Numbered from the stretch's first letter, positions 48,091-58,208 are shown. The stretch: 64,000 nt of DNA from Sutcliffiella cohnii (GCF_002250055.1 NZ_CP018866.1:450001-514000); one strand, 5' to 3'. Notes: a model not told the origin generated them from the letters alone. Made by a program: numbers and translations.

Positions 48091-49230
48091 ATGGTGCGAA
48101 ATAATATTTTTGATGTAATCGTTGTAGGAGCAGGTTCAATGGGAATGGCAGCAGGCTATTTTTTAGCAAAACGTGGGGTTAAAACGTTACTTATTGATTC
48201 GTTTGACCCTCCACACCATAACGGTAGTCATCATGGTAGTACGAGAATTATTAGGCATGCCTACGGGGAAGGAAGTCAATATGTTCCGCTCCTTTTACGT
48301 GCACAAGTATTATGGGAACAGTTAGAAAAGGAAAGTAATACGACATTATTTGAAAAAACAGGTGTACTCGGCATTGGACCGAGAGATTCTGCGTTCATTA
48401 ATGAGACGATAGAAAGTGCTAATACACATGGATTACCACTCAACGTTATGTCTTCAACAGAAATGATGGAGAAGTGGACAGGTCTGAATGTACCGAATCA
48501 TTTTGTAGGTTGTTACGAGCCGTTGTCTGGAATATTATATAGTGAAAAATGTATAGAAGTATATCGAGAGCTAGCACTGAACTATAATGCTTCCTATTTA
48601 CCTCATACAAATGTTGTGGATATCCAGGGGGAAGAAGATAGAGTCTCTATAAAAACAAACAGCGGTGATTACTATGCCAAAAAAGTAATCGTTACGGCCG
48701 GTGCTTGGACTTCGAAACTATTACATTCTTTAGAGCTACCATTACAACCTACACGAAAGACGTTTGCGTGGTTTGAGACAAAAACTGATGAGTACACCAT
48801 GACAAATTTTCCCGCGTTCTTTTTTGATGCAGAAGAAGGAAAATATTATGGCTTTCCAAATATGAATGGTGACGGGTTGAAAATCGGAAGACATGATGGT
48901 GGGAAAAAGATAAACCCTGATGACGAAAAGGAACCGTTTGGAATTGATCCTGCTGATGAAGGGGATGTACGTCAATTTTTAAACGTGTATATGCCGAATG
49001 CTTCGGGCGCTTTAAAGGATGGTAAAGTTTGTATGTACACTTTAACACCTGATGAACATTTTATTGTTGATCATCATCCAATAGATGAAAATATTATCAT
49101 TGCTGCCGGTTTTTCTGGTCATGGGTTTAAATTTAGTAGTGTAATGGGGGAAGTGTTAAGTCAACTTGCGATTGATGGGGAGACGGAACATGATATTTCT
49201 TTGTTCAGATTAAGTAGGTTTATTCATTAA
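48091..49230 (+). CDS. Sarcosine / N-methyl-L-tryptophan oxidase-like FAD enzyme
   Basis: A 379-residue protein from ATG 48091 (GTG just before it is possible; TGAGG site). DAO-fold FAD motif VIVVGAGSMGMAAGYFLAKRG, the MSOX/MTOX motif HHGSTRIIRHAYGEG, with the flavin-linking Cys in GKVCMYTLTPDEHFIVDHHP. This placement of Cys, Tyr and His is that of monomeric sarcosine oxidase or SolA. It demethylates N-methyl amino acids, giving formaldehyde and peroxide. Which N-methyl substrate is used cannot be told. Confidence 0.88.
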   Translation: MVRNNIFDVIVVGAGSMGMAAGYFLAKRGVKTLLIDSFDPPHHNGSHHGSTRIIRHAYGEGSQYVPLLLRAQVLWEQLEKESNTTLFEKTGVLGIGPRDSAFINETIESANTHGLPLNVMSSTEMMEKWTGLNVPNHFVGCYEPLSGILYSEKCIEVYRELALNYNASYLPHTNVVDIQGEEDRVSIKTNSGDYYAKKVIVTAGAWTSKLLHSLELPLQPTRKTFAWFETKTDEYTMTNFPAFFFDAEEGKYYGFPNMNGDGLKIGRHDGGKKINPDDEKEPFGIDPADEGDVRQFLNVYMPNASGALKDGKVCMYTLTPDEHFIVDHHPIDENIIIAAGFSGHGFKFSSVMGEVLSQLAIDGETEHDISLFRLSRFIH

Positions 49231-49308
49231 AACGTAGTCTTCTTGAAACCTTTAGTATGCTGCAACCGTAGAAATATTAACCGAAAAAAGGTAAAGGGTG
49301 AGCGGCGG

Positions 49309-49770
49309 ATGAATGAACGAGTCAAAAAAATATTCGATACATTAAATGAGATTAAAAGTAATGTGAGCAATAGAGATCAGCATAGACTTAAATTGGAAAA
49401 AATGGAGCGAGTGTTAAAACGTGTTCATTCTTTTTCAAGCGATTGTCCGGAATGTGAAAAATACTTGAACGAACTCGAAACTTGTCTTCATGAAATACAA
49501 GCAATGAAAACTATACAAGATAAAGAAATGTTAAAACATCATAGTAAGAAACTACATCTTATTACAGCCCATCTACAGAAGAAACATAAGCTAGTCACGG
49601 AAGGTTATTATATGAGTGTGTTTATGTCTGTAGGTGTAGCCATTGGAGTAGCGTTAGGTTTATCTGCGTTCGATAATATCGGTATGGGAATCCCAATTGG
49701 AATAGGTATTGGTATAGCTATCGGTGCAGGTATGGATGCTGATGCAAAGAAAAAAGGTTTAGTTTTATAA
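49309..49770 (+). CDS. Coiled-coil protein with a glycine-zipper C-terminal membrane segment
   Basis: A 153-residue protein from ATG 49309, preceded by AAAGGGTGAGCGGCGG. Residues 1-105 are charged and helical with a CPEC motif (SSDCPECEKYL). The end has a long Gly-rich hydrophobic stretch with G-x3-G repeats (IGMGIPIGIGIGIAIGAGMDAD), which suggests a tight membrane helix pair. I do not recognise a named family. Followed by a strong terminator. Confidence 0.65.
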   Translation: MNERVKKIFDTLNEIKSNVSNRDQHRLKLEKMERVLKRVHSFSSDCPECEKYLNELETCLHEIQAMKTIQDKEMLKHHSKKLHLITAHLQKKHKLVTEGYYMSVFMSVGVAIGVALGLSAFDNIGMGIPIGIGIGIAIGAGMDADAKKKGLVL

Positions 49771-49773
49771 TGT

Positions 49774-49812
49774 AAAAGAGGTCTGCCACTTATTATTCGG
49801 CAGACCTCTTTC
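49774..49812. terminator. Bidirectional terminator
   Basis: AAGAGGTCTGCC and GGCAGACCTCTT pair perfectly around an 11-nt loop between converging genes. Confidence 0.88.
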
Positions 49813-49814
49813 TA

Positions 49815-50378
49815 TTATAGTACTTTCTCTTTTAACTTTTCTAATATGCTATCTGACACAATATCCCGTAGAGAAGCATCGTTTACGTATAAATCTTTAA
49901 TTTGCTTAAAGAGGGCAGATTGCTTTTCCTTAAAATCTGGTGAGTCACTTGGGGGAAGGGAAGACTTCATTTTATCCACCATTTCCTGCACTTTAGGAGC
50001 TCTTGGGCCCCATACAGCTACTTCTTCACCAGCCTGGTTAATGAAAATAAAGATTGGAATAGAGCGAGCTGTCCCATTCGTTAAATATTGATCCATTAAT
50101 TCAAGGTTTTGATCGCGAAGAATAAAGCGAACGTCCATTTTACCGGCTTCAGCTATTTTCATTAATATCGGATTATTAAGTAGGGCATCTCCACACCAGT
50201 CTTCCGTAATAACAATAACGTTTAATTGTTGTTGTGCTACCTTTTGTAACAGCGAAGTTTCTTCCGTTTTTAAAGAAAAATCTTGATAAATAGTTTCCAT
50301 TTCTTCTCTGTTTACCGTCATGTTTTCTTTATATTGTTCATATGTAAGTCCTTTTGCAAACCACTCATTTAAATTCAT
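49815..50378 (-). CDS. Thioredoxin-like family protein with a single active-site cysteine
   Basis: A 187-residue protein from ATG 50378 (ATGAGGTGG upstream). Thioredoxin fold with the pattern VIVITEDWCGDALLNNPIL, then the cis-Pro strand ARSIPIFIFINQAGEEV. The motif is WCGDA, so only one of the two usual cysteines is present. Similar proteins are common in Bacillaceae and have no assigned substrate. Confidence 0.8.
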   Translation of the reverse strand: MNLNEWFAKGLTYEQYKENMTVNREEMETIYQDFSLKTEETSLLQKVAQQQLNVIVITEDWCGDALLNNPILMKIAEAGKMDVRFILRDQNLELMDQYLTNGTARSIPIFIFINQAGEEVAVWGPRAPKVQEMVDKMKSSLPPSDSPDFKEKQSALFKQIKDLYVNDASLRDIVSDSILEKLKEKVL

Positions 50379-50552
50379 TGTTTTCCACCTCATTTTATTC
50401 TTTCTTTTAAAGTACCAAATTTCATGCGTATCTTACTAGAGTTTTGCTTCGGAAATGCAAAAATATACAGAAACATCTATAAACACGAACATTCTTTTTT
50501 ATAATCAGGCAAAACTAATAGTAAAAATAATGTATGACGGGAGGGATATAAA

Positions 50553-51662
50553 TTGAAGGTGGCGATAATGGGAGCGGGGTTGTCAGGCTTAGCTTGTGCT
50601 ATTATGTTAGAACGGAATGGAGTCTATCCAACAATATACGAGAGTAGATCGAAAGTTGGAGACCGCTTCATAAATGGCGAGGCACTCTTCTCGATTTTAA
50701 CTAGACCGATTAACGACTCCATTAGCTATTTATCAAATGAATACGAACTGTACTTAAAGCCAACGAGTCATATTGGGCAAATGGTCATACATAGCGAAAA
50801 CAGTAAAGCTACTATTAATGAGAGAATTGGTTTTGTTAATATTAGAGGTCGACATGAGCTATCTTTTGAAAATCAATTAGCAGAGCAAGTTAACTCAGAG
50901 CTAATATTTAACTCTGAAAAGTCGTATGAGGAGCTTTCGCAAGAGTATACTCACGTTGTGATGGCAACAGGTGATGCTTCCTATGCGGTAAAAGTAAAAA
51001 ACTTTAAAGAAGATTTATCGGTAACGTTAAAGGGAGCGACAGTTGAAGGGAATTTTGAACGTTTTTCCGTTAGTGTATGGTTAAATAACGAATTAGCTCC
51101 TAAAGGATATGGCTATTTACTTCCGTTTTCTGATAAAGAAGCCAACATTGTCATTGCTTTTCCTGATGAGGCAATCAAAACAGATGAAGAAATAAATAAG
51201 CTTTGGGACCGATTTTTTCAAACAGTTTGTTCCGAGCTTGGACAATCGTTAAAGATTACCGATCAATTTCAAATTAGAAATTATAAGATTGGAATTTGCA
51301 ACGCACCTCGAATTGGTAATACGTTCTTTACAGGAAATTGCTTCGGTGCAATTATGCCTTTTCTCGGATTTGGCCAATTTCAAGCACTATTAACTGGGAT
51401 ATATGCTGCACAAGACATATGTGGCTTAGGAACCTATGAACAATTAACGAAGCCTTTAATGAAGAGTTACGAGCATTCGTTAATACTCCGCCGAGCGTTA
51501 GAACAAATGAACAATAACACATATGATTTTCTCATTTCCCATCTTGATGGTCGTATCGGTAGTAAAATCTTTCAACAAAGTACACATAATCCATTGAAGG
51601 TATTAAGTTATTTAATTAGGCCGTTTATAAAAAAGGAGCCCCGCTATTTAAGAAACGAATAA
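50553..51662 (+). CDS. FAD-dependent oxidoreductase
   Basis: A 369-residue protein from TTG 50553 (GGGAGGG upstream). N-terminal dinucleotide motif VAIMGAGLSGLACAIMLERNG and an ATG loop THVVMATGDASY; the C-terminal part has GNCFGAIMPFLGFGQFQALLTG, the second FAD-binding motif of the geranylgeranyl-reductase / PHBH-like group. It probably reduces or oxidises a lipid-like or aromatic compound. Substrate unknown. Confidence 0.8.
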   Translation: MKVAIMGAGLSGLACAIMLERNGVYPTIYESRSKVGDRFINGEALFSILTRPINDSISYLSNEYELYLKPTSHIGQMVIHSENSKATINERIGFVNIRGRHELSFENQLAEQVNSELIFNSEKSYEELSQEYTHVVMATGDASYAVKVKNFKEDLSVTLKGATVEGNFERFSVSVWLNNELAPKGYGYLLPFSDKEANIVIAFPDEAIKTDEEINKLWDRFFQTVCSELGQSLKITDQFQIRNYKIGICNAPRIGNTFFTGNCFGAIMPFLGFGQFQALLTGIYAAQDICGLGTYEQLTKPLMKSYEHSLILRRALEQMNNNTYDFLISHLDGRIGSKIFQQSTHNPLKVLSYLIRPFIKKEPRYLRNE

Positions 51663-51675
51663 AAAACGAAGGCAA

Positions 51676-51703
51676 ATATCAGTGGGGACGTCCCCACTGA
51701 TAT
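51676..51703. repeat. Perfect 28-bp palindrome
   Basis: A gapless palindrome centred on GGGGACGTCCCC with outer ATATCAGT/ACTGATAT, between the converging FAD-oxidoreductase and flavodoxin-like genes. Without clear T runs it is a weak terminator at best; it may be a dispersed palindromic element. Confidence 0.85.
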
Positions 51704-51709
51704 ATAAAC

Positions 51710-52252
51710 CTACCCGTGTAATTTCATCGCTGCTTCTGCAACAAGCTTACCATAATTGCGTGCAATTTCCATTTCTGCATCAGTCGGCTTATTGAGCGGT
51801 GCGTCTTTCGATTGTTCAACGGGAATTACTGCGACAGCTCCGTAAGGACAACCGTATTGAGCACGATCCGCATCATTCGGTCCGGTATTAGATACAACAA
51901 TCATTCCATGGTGAAACATCGGTGTTTGTAATGCGCGACAAACGTTTTCTACTCCTCCATGTTGTGTTGTCGTCGTCGCAAAAACGCCCCCAACTTTCCC
52001 TTGGAATGCGCCAGTATACCAAATCCCGCCTAATTTCGAAAAGAACGCCGACATTTTTTCATTCGGTTCTCCGAACGTACCACCTGAACCCCAAATGATT
52101 GCAGCTGCTTCTTTTAATTCTTCTGGATCTACTTCGTCTACTGACTTATATATAACGTCTGCACCACTAACTTGTTTAGCTCCATCAGAAATGGCAGAAC
52201 CTAAAACTTCTGTATGTCCATACATACTTGCATGTAATACGTAAACTTTCAT
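51710..52252 (-). CDS. Flavodoxin-like NAD(P)H:quinone oxidoreductase family protein (WrbA-like)
   Basis: A 180-residue flavoprotein. The FMN phosphate loop HASMYGHTEVLGSAI lies at residues 7-21, WGSGGTFGEPNEKMSAFF binds the flavin, and FATTTTQHGGVE and GCPYGAVAV match the WrbA/flavodoxin pattern. Reduces quinones with NAD(P)H, or acts as a small electron carrier. AAAGGAGTTGT precedes the ATG. It stands alone. Confidence 0.85.
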   Translation of the reverse strand: MKVYVLHASMYGHTEVLGSAISDGAKQVSGADVIYKSVDEVDPEELKEAAAIIWGSGGTFGEPNEKMSAFFSKLGGIWYTGAFQGKVGGVFATTTTQHGGVENVCRALQTPMFHHGMIVVSNTGPNDADRAQYGCPYGAVAVIPVEQSKDAPLNKPTDAEMEIARNYGKLVAEAAMKLHG

Positions 52253-52368
52253 TATGACAACTCCTTTATTAAAAAGTTTGTACTTTGTTATTATTCTTTA
52301 TCATAAAGGTTTTAAACGTGTGTTTATTTTTTGGAAAATATCGTTCGAAGGGGTCAAATATAGATAGA

Positions 52369-52397
52369 AAAATCCCCCGTGTCGAAACACGAGGGAT
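52369..52397 (-). terminator. Terminator of ald
   Basis: On the minus strand TCCCTCGTGT and ACACGGGGGA (one mismatch, 4-nt loop) followed by TTTTTCT, 8 bp after the ald stop. Confidence 0.82.
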
Positions 52398-52404
52398 AGA
52401 GGGA

Positions 52405-53535
52405 TTATAATTTTGTTATTTCTTTTTCGAAAGCTTCATCAACTGGTACGTAATTATAACCTAAGTCTTTTGCAACTGCTTCATACGTGATCGAACCGTT
52501 TACAACGTTTACTCCAAGCTTTAAAGCATGGTTTTCTGCAATGGCCTTTTGCACGCCTTTGTTTGCAATTTGTAGAGCGTAATTCATTGTTGCATTTGTT
52601 AATGCAATTGTAGATGTTCTAGGAACAGCTCCAGGCATGTTTGCAACAGCGTAATGAACAACACCGTGTTTTACGTACGTTGGGTTGTCATGAGTTGTGA
52701 TGTGGTCAGAAGTTGCGAAAATACCACCTTGGTCGATTGCGATATCAACGACAACAGATCCAGGGCTCATTGACTTAATCATTTCTTCTGAAACTAACTT
52801 CGGTGCTTTTGCTCCAGGAATTAAAACTGCTCCGATAACAAGATCAGATTCTTTTACTGCTTCTGCAATATTGAATGGGTTTGACATTAATGTTGTTACA
52901 TCTGTACCAAATATATCATCTAATTGACGTAAACGCTCAGGGCTTAAATCGATAATTGTAACTTCCGCACCAAGTCCAACTGCCATTTTCGCAGCATTTG
53001 TACCAGCTACACCGCCACCAATAATCGTTACTTTTCCACGTTTAACACCAGGTACGCCTGATAGAAGGATACCTTTACCACCGTGTACTTTTTCTAAAAA
53101 TTGTGCACCGATTTGTGCTGCCATTCTTCCAGCAACTTCACTCATTGGAGTAAGTAGTGGTAATGTACGATTTACTTCAACTGTTTCATATGCAATTGCT
53201 GTTACGCCATTCTTCGTTAGTGCCTCAGCCAATTCAGGCTCTGCTGCTAAATGAAGGTACGTGAATAAAATTAATCCTTCGCGGAAATAGTTGTATTCGG
53301 ATGAAAGTGGTTCTTTTACTTTCATAACCATATCTGCAGACCAAGCTTCTGCTGCTGTTTCTACAATCTCCGCACCAGCATTTGTGTAATCTCCATCTGT
53401 AAAGCCGCTTCCCATCCCAGCTTCAGTTTCGATAATTACTTTATGTCCAGCCTTTACGAAAGCATCTACACCAGCTGGAGTAATTGCGACACGATTCTCA
53501 TTGTTTTTAATTTCTTTAGGAACTCCGATTAACAT
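52405..53535 (-). CDS. ald: Alanine dehydrogenase
   Basis: A 376-residue NAD-dependent enzyme that deaminates L-alanine to pyruvate. [26 protein letters not shown] at the N-terminus, the active-site lysine in MVMKVKEPL, catalytic His in [12 protein letters not shown], and NAD motif [22 protein letters not shown]. Under the control of the upstream adeR product in B. subtilis. GGGGGCAGGAAC precedes the ATG. Confidence 0.97.
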   Translation of the reverse strand: MLIGVPKEIKNNENRVAITPAGVDAFVKAGHKVIIETEAGMGSGFTDGDYTNAGAEIVETAAEAWSADMVMKVKEPLSSEYNYFREGLILFTYLHLAAEPELAEALTKNGVTAIAYETVEVNRTLPLLTPMSEVAGRMAAQIGAQFLEKVHGGKGILLSGVPGVKRGKVTIIGGGVAGTNAAKMAVGLGAEVTIIDLSPERLRQLDDIFGTDVTTLMSNPFNIAEAVKESDLVIGAVLIPGAKAPKLVSEEMIKSMSPGSVVVDIAIDQGGIFATSDHITTHDNPTYVKHGVVHYAVANMPGAVPRTSTIALTNATMNYALQIANKGVQKAIAENHALKLGVNVVNGSITYEAVAKDLGYNYVPVDEAFEKEITKL

Positions 53536-53654
53536 GTTCCTGCCCCCTTTGTTTTCAATAATAGTATTATTATTATTAGCTTAAATTATAGAGTGTAGTT
53601 GACATTTTTTCATTGTATGAAATGAAGAATGAAAGCATTTTCATTTGTGATATT

Positions 53655-54899
53655 TTACAAATCCTTTCGTTTGCGTCGTAGCATTAAATCTACGTAAATG
53701 GACATTTTTTCGTTCACGTTTTTTAAATCTATTTCGGTAATTTCAACAATGCGTTTCATTCGATAATTTAACGTATTAATATGAACAAACAATTTTTTAG
53801 AAGCGTCGTTCATATTACTATCTTCGTTAATGAAAACTTCTAACGTTTTTAAAAAGTTTGTGTTGTTTACTTTATCATATTGTTCAAGCTTAAAAATGGC
53901 TGGGTGTTCGTACGAATCGGAGCGTTTTTCTTTCATAATCGCATCGAAATACCGAAACATACCAAGCTGATGATAGTGATATACATCTTCCAGTACTTCC
54001 GGATATTCATCTTTCATTTCTAGTACTTTTAATGCTTCCTGATAACTAGTTTCCACTCTTTCTAAGTCGGCATACACCGTTCCTGAACTTCCTTTAATTC
54101 CTTCTACCGAAAACCTATTTTTCATTTCGGCTATAAAAAAGGTAATAAATTCTCGAAAGTTTTTCTCATCCGGATAAGAAGGGTGAGGGGAAGCGATTAA
54201 AATAAGCTCATTTCGCATAACGACTAGAAAATGATTGGTGATTTTTTGACTTGTTGATATTAAATACGCGATATGGTCTTCCATTTGTCTTGAGATTTCT
54301 TGTTCAAACTGAAAGACAAGAACAGAAAATCGTTCAGGCATGGATATATTTAATTGATAAAACTTTTTACTAATTTCTTCTTGAGATTTATAATGCCCTG
54401 TTATGAGTTGCCAGAAAAAATCTTGGTAATCTTCTTCTTTTTTCTTTTTTTGTAAATGTAGTTTAATTAATAATGTTGTTGCAGCGCTCGCCGCATTTTT
54501 AAGTTGTAAAAATTGCTTATCGGATAGTTTATTTTTTTCTTCTACAATCCAAATGTAGCCTAATACTTTATTATTTTTTCGAATGGATACAGCAACACGA
54601 TCACGTAAACCAATTTCTTTAATTTCAGGAATTCGGATTGGTTCGTCGGTTGCCATTAACTGAGGAATAATTCCTTCCTTCCAAAGCTTATTAATTACTT
54701 TTTCAGGAACACGTCGTTTAATAATGGTCGAGATTCGAGCTGGGTCGGTTTCGTCCTCGTGAGAGTTGTATGCTAATAAACGGTGATTAGCATCCTCTAT
54801 CGTTACAGGGCATTGAAACGTATCGTTAATACTGTCAACAAGGTCCTCTAAACTTGTATACGTTCTTTTAAATGGGTCATTTTCAAATTTTTTCGTCAT
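53655..54899 (-). CDS. adeR: PucR-family activator of ald (AdeR)
   Basis: A 414-residue protein with the PucR/CdaR layout: an N-terminal GAF-like sensor domain to about residue 150, a degenerate nucleotide-cyclase-like middle part, and a C-terminal PucR HTH with DSNMNDASKKLFVHINTLNYRMKRIVEIT. In B. subtilis AdeR lies next to ald and activates it when alanine is present; here it is directly upstream on the same strand, so the assignment is strong. GAAGGAGCC precedes the ATG. Confidence 0.88.
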   Translation of the reverse strand: MTKKFENDPFKRTYTSLEDLVDSINDTFQCPVTIEDANHRLLAYNSHEDETDPARISTIIKRRVPEKVINKLWKEGIIPQLMATDEPIRIPEIKEIGLRDRVAVSIRKNNKVLGYIWIVEEKNKLSDKQFLQLKNAASAATTLLIKLHLQKKKKEEDYQDFFWQLITGHYKSQEEISKKFYQLNISMPERFSVLVFQFEQEISRQMEDHIAYLISTSQKITNHFLVVMRNELILIASPHPSYPDEKNFREFITFFIAEMKNRFSVEGIKGSSGTVYADLERVETSYQEALKVLEMKDEYPEVLEDVYHYHQLGMFRYFDAIMKEKRSDSYEHPAIFKLEQYDKVNNTNFLKTLEVFINEDSNMNDASKKLFVHINTLNYRMKRIVEITEIDLKNVNEKMSIYVDLMLRRKRKDL

Positions 54900-55106
54900 G
54901 AAATGGCTCCTTCATTTATTTCACATGAAAAATTACTTTATGATAATATGTAATGGACTTTGTATTTGTTTATTATGAGTTAAATTCAGTACTAACTGTA
55001 GATGTCCGCTACTGTGTTTCGTAAGTAACTGTAGCGAAAAGATACTTAATATTATTATATCAAAAAATAAAAGGTTACAGATTAGATTTTTTGTGGAGGT
55101 GGGAGG

Positions 55107-55682
55107 ATGGCGAGAGAGAAAAAGTTTTCAACGGAAGATTTGTTTCAAGCAACGAATCATTTACTTCTCCAACACGGATATGAAGGCTTTACGTTTAGTA
55201 TTTTAGCAGATCATTTAAACGTGTCGAGAGGAGCGTTGTATAAATACTATGAAAATAAAGAAGAGCTTATCACCGATTTTATGCTATACGAAATGAATCT
55301 TTTTCTCGTTGAATTAAGAGAAATCGATCATGTGGACGGGTTTGAGGAGCAGTTTGAATTTTTAATTCAGTTGATATTTAAAAACAAATCTATTCATAAA
55401 CTGATAGAAATAGGTAGTAGTATTCCGACAAATGTAAGCGCGAAAGCAAAAGAGAATCGTGATAAATTAGATCTTCTCCATTTAGAAATGTACAAAAACC
55501 TCCAAGGGTTCATTGAATTAGGTAAAAAAGAAAGGATGTTAAAAGAAGATATTCCGAATGGTCTATTGCTTGGGATTATCTTTCAAAGTATTGCTATACC
55601 TAATCATTTTGGTGTTCCATATTCGATTTGGGTGGAGTCAATAAAAGAAATTTTAAGTCACGGAATGTTCAAGAAAAGATAA
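55107..55682 (+). CDS. TetR family transcriptional regulator
   Basis: A 191-residue protein. N-terminal HTH: FSTEDLFQATNHLLLQHGYEGFTFSILADHLNVSRGALYKYYENKEELITDFM (residues 7-59). The rest is the ligand domain. It is upstream of an MMPL exporter, with three related palindromes between the two genes, so it is the likely repressor of that exporter. GGAGGTGGGAGG precedes the ATG. Confidence 0.9.
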   Translation: MAREKKFSTEDLFQATNHLLLQHGYEGFTFSILADHLNVSRGALYKYYENKEELITDFMLYEMNLFLVELREIDHVDGFEEQFEFLIQLIFKNKSIHKLIEIGSSIPTNVSAKAKENRDKLDLLHLEMYKNLQGFIELGKKERMLKEDIPNGLLLGIIFQSIAIPNHFGVPYSIWVESIKEILSHGMFKKR

Positions 55683-55765
55683 TTGACACTAGTGTCACTA
55701 ATAAACGATAATAGTTAAGTGGCATTAGTGTCTATTTTCATTTCCAAAGTGACACACTTGTCACT
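55683..55765 (+). promoter_or_regulatory. Three TetR-type operators overlapping the MMPL promoter
   Basis: GACACTAGTGTC (55685-55696, perfect), GGCATTAGTGTC (55721-55732, related) and AGTGACA-N4-TGTCACT (55748-55765, perfect 7-bp arms). The first overlaps a TTGACA -35 box (55683-55688) with GATAAT 18 bp further (55707-55712). This arrangement suggests repression by the TetR protein next door and induction by the exported compound. Confidence 0.8.
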
Positions 55766-55792
55766 ATAAACTTTTATATGAGGAGATACACT

Positions 55793-57904
55793 ATGAAATT
55801 ATTTTTACAAGCGATAACGGACCGTGTCTCAACGAAAAAAGGGATGTGGATTACATTAAGCCTTTGGTTAATTGTGACCGCGGTTTTAACTGTTTTTGCA
55901 CCTAGTGTAAAAGATTATCAAGTTTCAAGTATTGATGCCCTACCTAGTGATGCTAAAGCAGTAATAGCTCAAAGTAAAGTGGATCAATATTTTTCAGATA
56001 GTGACGGAGTTCCAGCTATCTTAGTTTTTGAATCACAATCTGGCACTATCGAGTTAACAAATTTAGTTAGTGCAGTTAGTGCAATCGAGGACGAAGGCAT
56101 CGAAGGCTTGGCACAAGTAATTCCGTTAGCAGCGCTTCCACCTCAAGCTGTTGAGAGCTTTTTCTCCGAAGATGGAACAACTGCTATCGTTCCAGTTACA
56201 TTGGATGGAAGCTTAGAATCAAAAGAGATTAAAGCTGTAAATGAACAAATATATGAAGTGGTTGAAAGCACAACAAATCTTAATTTGTATATAACTGGTC
56301 CAGCAGGTATTGCTGCAGACACGCTTGATTTATTTTCAAGAGCGGACTTAGTTTTAATTTTCTCTACAGTTGGATTAATACTAGTATTACTAATTATCAT
56401 TTATCGCTCACCATTATTAGCGTTAATTCCTTTATTAGCGGCGGGTATCGTACATGAAGTTGTAATGAAATCACTCGGTATTTTAGGAAGTACAGGTGTA
56501 TTAATTAGTCAGCAAACCGTGTCGATTATGTTGATATTATTATTTGCAGCTGTCATTGATTACTCGTTATTCGTGTTCTCACGTTTCCGTGAAGAATTGA
56601 AAGATCACGAGGACAAATTCACTGCAATGAGAAGTGCTATGAGAGAAACGGGAATGCCAGTCTTTTTCTCTGGAGGTACCGTATTAGCTGCAATGCTCGT
56701 ATTGTTTGTCGCTCAATCTGGAGATTACCGCAACTTTGCACCAACATTTGCAACAGCACTTGTTGTTATCATTTTAGCTTCCGTAACGTTAGTACCAGCC
56801 CTATTCGCACTATTCGGTCGTAAATCATTCTGGCCGAAAGTACCGAAAGTGGGAGAAGCAAAGGTTAAAACGAACTCTGTTTGGAGTCGTGTTGGGCGTT
56901 TCGTCGTTAGAAAGCCAGGGCTCGCGGTAGGTGTTGTTGTTATTTTCTTAATTATCTCATCGTTAAATATGTTCAATTTAAAATATGAATTTGATACGAT
57001 GAAATCTTTCCCTGAAGACATGCCATCACGTTATGGTTATGAATTGTTAGAAGAGAAGTTCGCACCAGGGGACTTAGCTCCTTCAACTGTTTTATTGGAA
57101 GGTACGGATGTGTTAACTCCTGAACAACAGGAAGAGTTAAGAGTAAGATTATCCGAACAATCGTTAGTAGATAATGTTCGGGTGAATGGTGTTGCTGAAG
57201 ATGGTAAAGTCGTAAGCTACAGTGTTACATTTGCAGAAAGCCCTTATTCTGTTGAGTCCATTGATGCGATGGAAACAATGATGAATGAAGAAGCAGCATT
57301 AATAGGGAACTTAGACGGAAATTTGTACTTTGCTGGAGAAACAGCGAAACAAGTGGATAACCGTGATTATAATAATCGTGATACGATCCTTATCGTTATA
57401 TTAGAAACGATATTAATCTTTTTAATGTTAATTGTGTTAACGAAGTCTGTGAAAATGCCAATATACATGATGGGAACTATATTAGTTTCATTCCTTGCTG
57501 CATTAGGAATTGGAATGTTCTTAACGGAGTTGTTCTTCGGCATTGATACAATCAGCAACAGAGTACCGCTATATGCATTCGTCTTCCTCGTAGCATTAGG
57601 AATTGACTATAACATTATGTTAGTGTCACGATTCCAAGAGGAACGGAAAAAGCACTCTGTGAAAAAGGCAGTAGAAATTGCGGTAGCGAACACTGGAGGC
57701 GTTATTTCATCTGCAGGCTTAATACTAGCCGCAACATTCGCAGTTTTAATGACGCAACCAATTGAGTTATTGTTCGTGTTCGGATTTATCGTTGCTGTCG
57801 GAATATTAATTGATACGTTCATTATAAGAGGATTTTTACTACCTGGCTTACTAGTATTATTTGAGAAAGATGATAAAGCAGTAGTTAGCGAGAAGAATAA
57901 TTAA
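55793..57904 (+). CDS. MMPL/RND family transporter
   Basis: A 703-residue protein from ATG 55793, with TGAGGAGA as the site; the upstream in-frame ATG is part of that site. Twelve helices in two RND-like halves, each with a large extracellular loop: FSRADLVLIFSTVGLILVLLII and VVIDYSLFVFSRFREEL in the first half, VALGIDYNIMLVSRFQEERKKHS in the second, the DY pairs of MMPL proton pathways. YdfJ-like. Exports lipids or drugs with proton flow; the cargo is unknown. Confidence 0.9.
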   Translation: MKLFLQAITDRVSTKKGMWITLSLWLIVTAVLTVFAPSVKDYQVSSIDALPSDAKAVIAQSKVDQYFSDSDGVPAILVFESQSGTIELTNLVSAVSAIEDEGIEGLAQVIPLAALPPQAVESFFSEDGTTAIVPVTLDGSLESKEIKAVNEQIYEVVESTTNLNLYITGPAGIAADTLDLFSRADLVLIFSTVGLILVLLIIIYRSPLLALIPLLAAGIVHEVVMKSLGILGSTGVLISQQTVSIMLILLFAAVIDYSLFVFSRFREELKDHEDKFTAMRSAMRETGMPVFFSGGTVLAAMLVLFVAQSGDYRNFAPTFATALVVIILASVTLVPALFALFGRKSFWPKVPKVGEAKVKTNSVWSRVGRFVVRKPGLAVGVVVIFLIISSLNMFNLKYEFDTMKSFPEDMPSRYGYELLEEKFAPGDLAPSTVLLEGTDVLTPEQQEELRVRLSEQSLVDNVRVNGVAEDGKVVSYSVTFAESPYSVESIDAMETMMNEEAALIGNLDGNLYFAGETAKQVDNRDYNNRDTILIVILETILIFLMLIVLTKSVKMPIYMMGTILVSFLAALGIGMFLTELFFGIDTISNRVPLYAFVFLVALGIDYNIMLVSRFQEERKKHSVKKAVEIAVANTGGVISSAGLILAATFAVLMTQPIELLFVFGFIVAVGILIDTFIIRGFLLPGLLVLFEKDDKAVVSEKNN

Positions 57905-58011
57905 ATTATAGTTTCGCACTCGTTTTTATCGCGGTTGGGCGGTAGGAGCGGGTGTTTTTTGTAGAGTGGAGGGCTGGGAATGTGGGGTGGTCCATTTTCG
58001 CAAGTAGGAGG

Positions 58012-58104
58012 GATTCGCAAATGTGGTTAACGCAAATAAAAATGAGGTTATCGCAAATAAAAAGGGCGTATCGCAAATAAAAAGTGGTAAACGCAAATAA
58101 AAGA
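58012..58104 (+). repeat. Five-unit CGCAAATAA array left of the IS
   Basis: TTCGCAAATG, TAACGCAAATAAAA, TATCGCAAATAAAA, TATCGCAAATAAAA and AAACGCAAATAAAA spaced by about 18-20 bp, between the MMPL gene and the IS256-type element. Same orientation as all other arrays. Most of the 300-base gap 57905-58208 is this array and the left end of the IS. Confidence 0.9.
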
Positions 58105-58208
58105 TGATGTATAAAAGTATGTGTAAGTCCTTTTGCTAGACAAATAAAAAAGGACAAAGTACTCTCTGAGTTATCACCACAATAACCTTTGAGAGGAGTA
58201 CTTTATCC

